Source: Amaurobius ferox (taxonomy: Eukaryota > Arthropoda > Arachnida > Araneae > Amaurobiidae). Taken from it: a stretch of 64,000 nucleotides of DNA. This document shows, one piece after another, positions 58,501 to 64,000 of the stretch. Numbering within the stretch: the first letter of the stretch is position 1; every line of letters starts with the position of its first letter. The stretch covers positions 71,631,754-71,695,753 of the forward strand of contig OX578139.1 of NCBI GenBank assembly GCA_951213105.1, given 5' to 3'. Position numbers and translations under genes: made by a program. Under the pieces are notes generated by a model. The model searched no databases. It was not told the DNA's origin and worked only from the letters and a program-made list of their open reading frames with translations.

Positions 58501-60044
58501 TACTGATTTTCAAAAATTAAGCACGCAATGCAAATTTTCATTTTTCGATAGCGTATTTGAATTTGAGTGCATGAAAGTCGCTGCGGATGTAGATGACAGA
58601 ATGCAAATATCTAATGTTACAGACAATCACGATCGGCTCTCCGGATATTTACTAATTAGGTAGTCGTTGGAGACACCAGCAACCTGAAGGGCTTGAGGAG
58701 GTGCATTTAAATGCTGATTTGAAGTGTTTGTAACTTTTTTAGGATTATTTTTGATGATATTCGTATTTCTATGGCTGAAAGAAGACAAATGACAGATAGT
58801 AAGCGCTGGCGTGATGTCGAACGCATTGAAGCAGGACAGTTAATGCCGCGTTTTTCTTTGGCGTTGATTAGTCGGTAATTTTTCGATTATGGAAAAAATT
58901 CCATTATCGAGTCAAACATTTGCCTGGAGACCTGTGCCCGATCGTCCAAGGGTTACGACCCTCTCCGACGATCGATATAATGCTATAGTAGCCAAGCGTA
59001 ATCGCCGAGCGACCTCCAGATCTGTTACATCCATGGATGCAGCACCACTTGGTAAGACAGTATCTGCCAGTATTGTGCGGCGACGGCTCCACGTGAAGGG
59101 ACTGTACTCCCAAGTACCACGCTTTTGGGTTCTTCTAAACGTCCAAGCCAGAGGGACAAGATTAAATTGGTGTCTTCAGCATGTCAATTGAACTGTCTCA
59201 GATTGGTGCAACGTCCTGTTCACGGACGAATCCAGATTTGATCTGGAATCCGATAAGCGGCTAAGGTCCTGGAGAGAACGAGGCACACGCAATCAAGTTA
59301 AGAACATAATCGAACATCATGCATTCAGAAGTGGCAGCGTCATGGTGTGAGCTGGAATTTCCATGAGATGTCCCTCAAAGCTGCACATCTTTAAAGTCGG
59401 TTTTGTGACGGCTGCGCGTTATCAGGATGAAGTCCTAGACCCATTGCGAGACTCTACGCTACAGCAGTTAGTCTTGATTTCCTTCTTATGGACGACAATG
59501 CTTCCCATCGAGCTAACTTCGTTGACGAATACCTGGAAAGTGAGGGCATTTTTCGTATGCAGCGTCCGGCGTACTGCCCCGGCCTTAATCCCATTTACAA
59601 CCTTGGGGATGCCCTCGGGCGTGCTGTCTCTGCACGTTAACCTCCTCCAGCCAGTCTCAAAGAGTTGGAAACTACCCTACTGGAGGAATGGCCTTTGCTC
59701 GCCTCTTCGATAGTTGATCACCTCATTGAAAGCTTGGAAAATCATTGTAAAGTTTATGTGAAGGTCGTTGTAAAGTTTATGTGGGGTGGTTATATACCAT
59801 ATTAATGTAAGTTTTGTTTGGTTTGTTTGCCTTTAAACATCATTTTCTTAATGGCCCAAAAGCGACGTCATCATATAACTTACGAAAAGTAAATATTTTT
59901 TTTTCATCTTTGAACATAATTCTTGTTTTCTTTAATGCAGAAACACATTTGCTACCTTCATGTACAATTTTGAGTTAATCAGAGCTTTACTTTTCCATTT
60001 CTCTTGATTTTACCGTCCGTGCTTAACTTTTGGAAGCCAGTGTA
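58501..60044 (+). mobile_element. Degenerate Tc1-like DNA transposon
   Basis: Imperfect terminal inverted repeats: the left (58499-58524, TATACTGATTTTCAAAAATT then AAGCAC) and the complement of the right (60019-60046, TATACACTGGCTTCCAAAAG then TTAAGCAC). TA dinucleotides flank both ends. The element is about 1.55 kb, the usual Tc1 size, and carries a broken transposase (58771-59765). Confidence 0.85.
58771..59765 (+). pseudogene. Tc1-like (DD34E) transposase pseudogene
   Basis: The transposase would bind the inverted repeats and cut and paste the element. Visible in order: an N-terminal helix-turn-helix remnant (RWRDVERIEAGQ, 58800-58840), then after a frameshift the RP-x-P-x-RPR hook and SASIVRRRLH. 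The catalytic core follows: FTDESRF (first Asp, about 59215), SVMV-AGIS, a second frameshift at about 59465, MDDNASHRANFVDEYLE (second Asp), and LNPIYN where the conserved third acidic residue (normally Glu in NPIEx) is Tyr. In-frame stops replace Trp at about 59190 and 59349, and a further stop lies near 59638. Inactive by several independent lesions. Confidence 0.88.
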
Positions 60045-62463
60045 TATCGCTTTTTATATCAATCTCCAACATTTTACCAATACTGAATATTTCTCGTCTT
60101 TTGCAGGTCTATGTGTTTTGTTTTTCTTTTAGTATTGTATGTCAATGTATATTGTTTATGTATTAGTATGTGTGTATTTTAATCTGCGTTGTCCGGTCCC
60201 CTGTAATGCTTTATTGATACCCTTTGGATGAGCTGGACCGTTTGGGTATCATACACTTATAACAAATATAAATCGAAATAAAATGAACTGTAGTGGTACA
60301 GATGGCTACGTCTTGACCGGTCATCTTAAGTCCGGGTCACGCCAGATACATTTCCTAATAATCTATGCAATATGCACTGAACCGACTGACTGATGAGTTT
60401 GTGAGTGAGTTAAAAGGGGATGTCGGGAGGACGATGCAAAAGAATAATTAAAGAAATCAAAACCACTTTTAAAAATGACCGAATACTTCCACTCGAGACA
60501 GAATCTCGGTTTTGATCTCACTCGATCCATCCCAGCTTTCAAGTCACCAAAAAAAAAATCAAAATTTTTTAAATGTCGAGATAAGGGTTACGATACAAAA
60601 GGATTTTTAAAAACTTATAACACTTTTTCTCCCATAAATGTGCTTAATTCCCTTTTCATGCATAAACTTGAAACGGGTTTTGGTATTTATAACTTTTATT
60701 ACATGTGTAGGTGTCGCATTTAGTGACCACTAGCCATTTAGAGTGCGCGAAGCTTGTGTGAAATGGTTTGTTTTAAGTACGTGAATATTCTAAAAGCTAG
60801 CGTTAAGAAGCTTTGCCAATTAATGGGATAGAATAGGAAACACATTAAGTGTAAACCTTTCTGCAAAGTTGTTTTATGTTAATTTGGAGTGATTAGAGCA
60901 GTATATTTTTTTCTAAATTAATTGGCAATTTGAATTTATGATTTGAAACCATTTCATTCAAAATCATTTCGAGATGGATATAAAAGATTCGTCACTGCGG
61001 CATTTGTTTAACAAAGCCATCAGGTAAATAAAATATAATAACATACTCGATTGTAAAAAAGGCTAAAATGTTAAAGTCCTTTGATGTCGCATGTTATCCC
61101 AAGTGAATGCAAATTGCTTTTATGTCTGAATTGTTGCAGACTTATGGTAAAGACGATTAATTTCCAATTGTTTATTCAGATTTGTTTCCTTTACATACAT
61201 TTCCATAAAGCTTTTACTTTTATCTTGCAAATGCAAATATTCCATGTTATCTTTTAATATGGAATCAAAGAGAAAAGGATTCTCCAACCTGATTTCTCCA
61301 ACAACCTTTTTTTCTACAAATTGCAAATTTTGATATTGAAACGAAATTAATAAAACCAGCTATTGATTTAACATAACGAACTTTAATGAAAGCATTTTTT
61401 TAATAACACATAAACAGAATTATGCTGTTAATGTTACTGATAAAAATGAGAATACCAAACTGTAGATATTTTATTTAATTTTCAAAAGATATTTCGACCT
61501 GTGGAAAAGTTAAATATTTATCTAGAGAAAAAAGGGCCATGCATAGCTAGTAATCAATGGTTCCATTTCATTTCTGGTTATAATTGCAGTATTTCAGGAT
61601 TATTATTATTTATAAATTGGTGGTTTTATCACGTATGCTTGTAAATGCTGAGGAAAACATGCTTACTATCACAGAAGAATGTAAGCATTTAATTGATGAA
61701 ATTATGATCCTATTTCGTACACATGCAATAAGCAAATACATCAAGCAAAAACATTCAACAAAAAGGGATAAAAAAAGCATATTAAATTGATTACAGCAGA
61801 AGATTTGATTAATAATAAAAACACTTTGTGCAAAATATAAGGAAATTACTATTTTAGTCCTATTTTGCCTGTGTTTATTGGTTTATCTAAGGAGGGGGAT
61901 CCAATGCATCTACGAAACAGCTGCATGCTTCTTTGTTAAATTAATTTGTTATTAATTACGTTGTTTGAGTTTTTCTTTAATGATTTATTTGGTCGCAATA
62001 GGATGGAACTAATGTAATTACTGTTTAGCAAGAAGATACGGGTATCATATACGACATGTCAGGTAGATATTCAGGATGTACTACGATGCAACCACACTTT
62101 ATAGAGGCCGAAAGTAAATATATTGACTTAATGTGACTAGATCCAGGGCCTGACTAACGCAGGAGCATGCAGGGCAGCTGAGCCAGGCCCAAGAGTTCGA
62201 GGGTCCCCAAATTAAGCAATTGCAACATTGAAAAAATAACGATTGGTTTCTGAAAAAAAAAATTGGCATCTTAATAGGTTACCTCAGCAAAAAGATTCAT
62301 TTTGGAGATATATAAGATCTCTAGATCAAGAATTCTCTTTTGAGGATATATATATACTCTAGTTCAAGAATTAGAGTATACCGGCTTTTGGGCTATCATG
62401 AAAAAGTTGAAAGTAATTTAAATTCCATTAAAATATGTAGAAGCTTCATTTTTCATACATTTG
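60045..62463. other. No gene recognised
   Basis: AT-rich. Frames such as 60475-60723 and 61120-61326 show no domain. At 62140-62215 a GC-richer stretch begins CCAGGGCCTGACTAACGCAG and contains GAGTTCGAGGGTCCCC; it could be the end of a hAT-type MITE (CAGGG start) or a SINE scrap, but no second end was found. Confidence 0.45.
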
Positions 62464-62860
62464 TAAAGAGCCCTGCTGCCCCAGCCAGGCATCGAACTCT
62501 GTATCTCCGAACAGGCCCGCAAACGCTTTACCGCTGAGCTACTTAGAAGAAATTGCGAGTTCTTACCATCAACGTGGACTCTGCATTCTACACCTTCTAA
62601 TGTTAGATTGCTGAGCAACGGCCATTCTGACTGACCACTTCCTTCGATTTCTACCTCAGGTTAGTCTCCTGCTATTGCTATTTTTATCCAGGTAAGTTTC
62701 CTGTGTGGTCTTTAAATTCTGAACTTGAAATCTGTGCTTCATCTTCTAGTCTCCTGAAACCATACTAGTTGCACTAGGGTCACTTTCAGACCTCCGACAT
62801 ATTTGCACTAACCTACGGGATTGATTTGCTCGGCCGTCATTGTAAACAGCCATGTTGTCC
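62464..62860 (-). mobile_element. tRNA-like SINE-2, minus-strand copy with dimer-type junction
   Basis: On the minus strand: a body with GTAGGTTAGTGCAAATATG (about 62798-62816), then AGCAGGAGACTAACCTGAGG and GGTCAGTC, then ACATTAGAAGGTGTAGAATG and CAGAGTCCACGTTGATGG. A tRNA-like head follows: AAGTAGCTCAGCGGTAAAGC (about 62525-62545) and AGAGTTCGATGCCTGGCTGG (B box, about 62480-62500). The order body, 3' segment, new head equals that of 43700-44180. Confidence 0.65.
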
Positions 62861-64000
62861 CAACTAGTAATCCAACCCTGGATCCTGACTGTATCGCCAC
62901 AAGCGCTCATGCTTTGGACCGGTCGGTATCCGCTTCGGTTTCTAAATAAACCGGCATAGACTTCCTTCAGTGCTCATGGAATGACATAGCAAGTGTCCTC
63001 CTGAAACTGGACAAACTACGGAATCATGGATTGCATCGCCGATAATTATCAGCGCTCGAATTTTAAGAAACTTTGTTACATCACATTCATCGATGAAGTC
63101 CAGTTTTTCTTTCTTTTTTGCGCACAGATAAAGGATATATATTTCTTTCCCCTATATTGAGAACGTCAAACATCCGCAGTTTAACCGTCATTTGACCATT
63201 GTTTCGCTAGGAGCTATCGTCTCGCATTTTATAAATACCAAATTGTCTCTTTATCGTATTTAGATGATTTTTGCTTAATCTGTTAAAAATGACTTGACTC
63301 AAACTTTGTGTACCCGATATTTCGAACTTTTGGTCCAAAAGAAATAACACAGGACGACACTATTTAAAATATAATTCAGTTTATAGGGGGCTTCCCAGAA
63401 TTTACATCAGCTTGCTGTTTAAAGCAACAAACACAGACTAGCCGAATGAATTCCCGTTGAAAATTAACGGTCTCACAATAAGCTACTCCCGAATAACGTT
63501 AACTTTTGAATGATTCCATTTTCCCTGTGGTCCTTTTCAAACGGTTTACCCGTACACCAAATTTGAAATACCTATCTCACTTCAGATTGGGAATGTCTCA
63601 TTTATTTAGCTAAGTAAACATTTAAGTGTTGGCATCCCTAAATTAGCAAATGATAGAAAGTTGAAATTATACACTTTATTTATGTCTTAAGATCTATTCC
63701 TGCACCAATTTTCAAGTCTATATCTCAAAGTATGTTTTACTATCATTTAACATTTCGAACGTTTTGCTGTGGACCCTCCCCCTCCATATAAATGTTCAAA
63801 AACTAGATTTTTCTTTAATCTTACGATTGACCTATGTATCAAATTTTAACACTATATCTCATTTAAAATAAAGTGTTTCAATATTATTCCGCATGTAGAA
63901 CATTTTGATGCACGGCACCCCTAAAGAAGTAAATATTTGGAAACTGAAAATGTTTACTCTCTTCCTTTCGAATTATCTACCCTCACACATAATTTATAAT
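62861..64000. other. No gene seen
   Basis: Less AT-rich up to 63100, then AT-rich. No frame, domain or repeat from elsewhere in the window is recognisable. Confidence 0.45.

Overview
This is a eukaryotic, strongly AT-rich, repeat-dominated intergenic window. It most likely comes from a large invertebrate genome; an arthropod, perhaps a chelicerate, is a guess from the style of the transposons and not something the sequence proves. I see no intact host protein-coding gene. The recognisable content is mobile DNA: one nearly intact LTR retrotransposon, a broken Penelope-like element, a broken Tc1-like transposon, two families of Helitrons, Helentron-like non-autonomous repeats, three SINE families, two long-inverted-repeat (foldback) elements, several satellites, and old duplications of these.

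Layout. 0-3.3 kb: a Penelope-like reverse transcriptase pseudogene on the minus strand, abutting a 400-bp (TA)n array. 3.7-7.0 kb: a segmental tandem duplication carrying two hairpin-headed repeats (family Z), then a truncated inverted repeat element (family W). 8.0-10.4 kb: a zinc-finger transposase remnant and a minus-strand Helitron (family 2) containing a tRNA-derived SINE. 13.2-13.6 kb: a SINE whose head is 5S rRNA fused to a tRNA-like unit. 14.8-18.5 kb: further Z and Y repeats and a second family-2 Helitron in which the SINE unit has been amplified in tandem. 19.8-25.7 kb and 35.8-39.4 kb: family-1 Helitrons, two of them joined head to tail. 25.7-34.7 kb: the LTR retrotransposon. 35.0-35.7 and 57.1-58.0 kb: foldback elements. 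40-63 kb: scattered Y, Z, W and V repeats, SINEs with target duplications, a 35-bp minisatellite and the Tc1-like pseudogene.

The most interesting locus is the LTR retrotransposon (25727-34698, minus strand). It has nearly identical LTRs and a perfect 5-bp target duplication (GTGGT), so it inserted recently. It nevertheless encodes no visible protease, reverse transcriptase, RNase H or integrase core. It carries a Ty3/Gypsy-like Gag with a CCHC knuckle, then a textbook -1 frameshift signal (slippery T TTA AAC directly on the gag stop, 7-nt spacer, 10-bp stem). This leads into a second ORF that joins a protease-RT-linker-like segment to an integrase GPY/F-like segment and ends in a long Asn-rich, partly repetitive tail. 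A 3.5-kb non-coding stretch follows. The element looks like a mobile non-autonomous LTR family that kept Gag and the frameshift but replaced the Pol enzymes with a structural or accessory fusion; its enzymes would have to come from an autonomous partner elsewhere in the genome.

All assignments are by reading motifs and repeats by eye; no database search was run.
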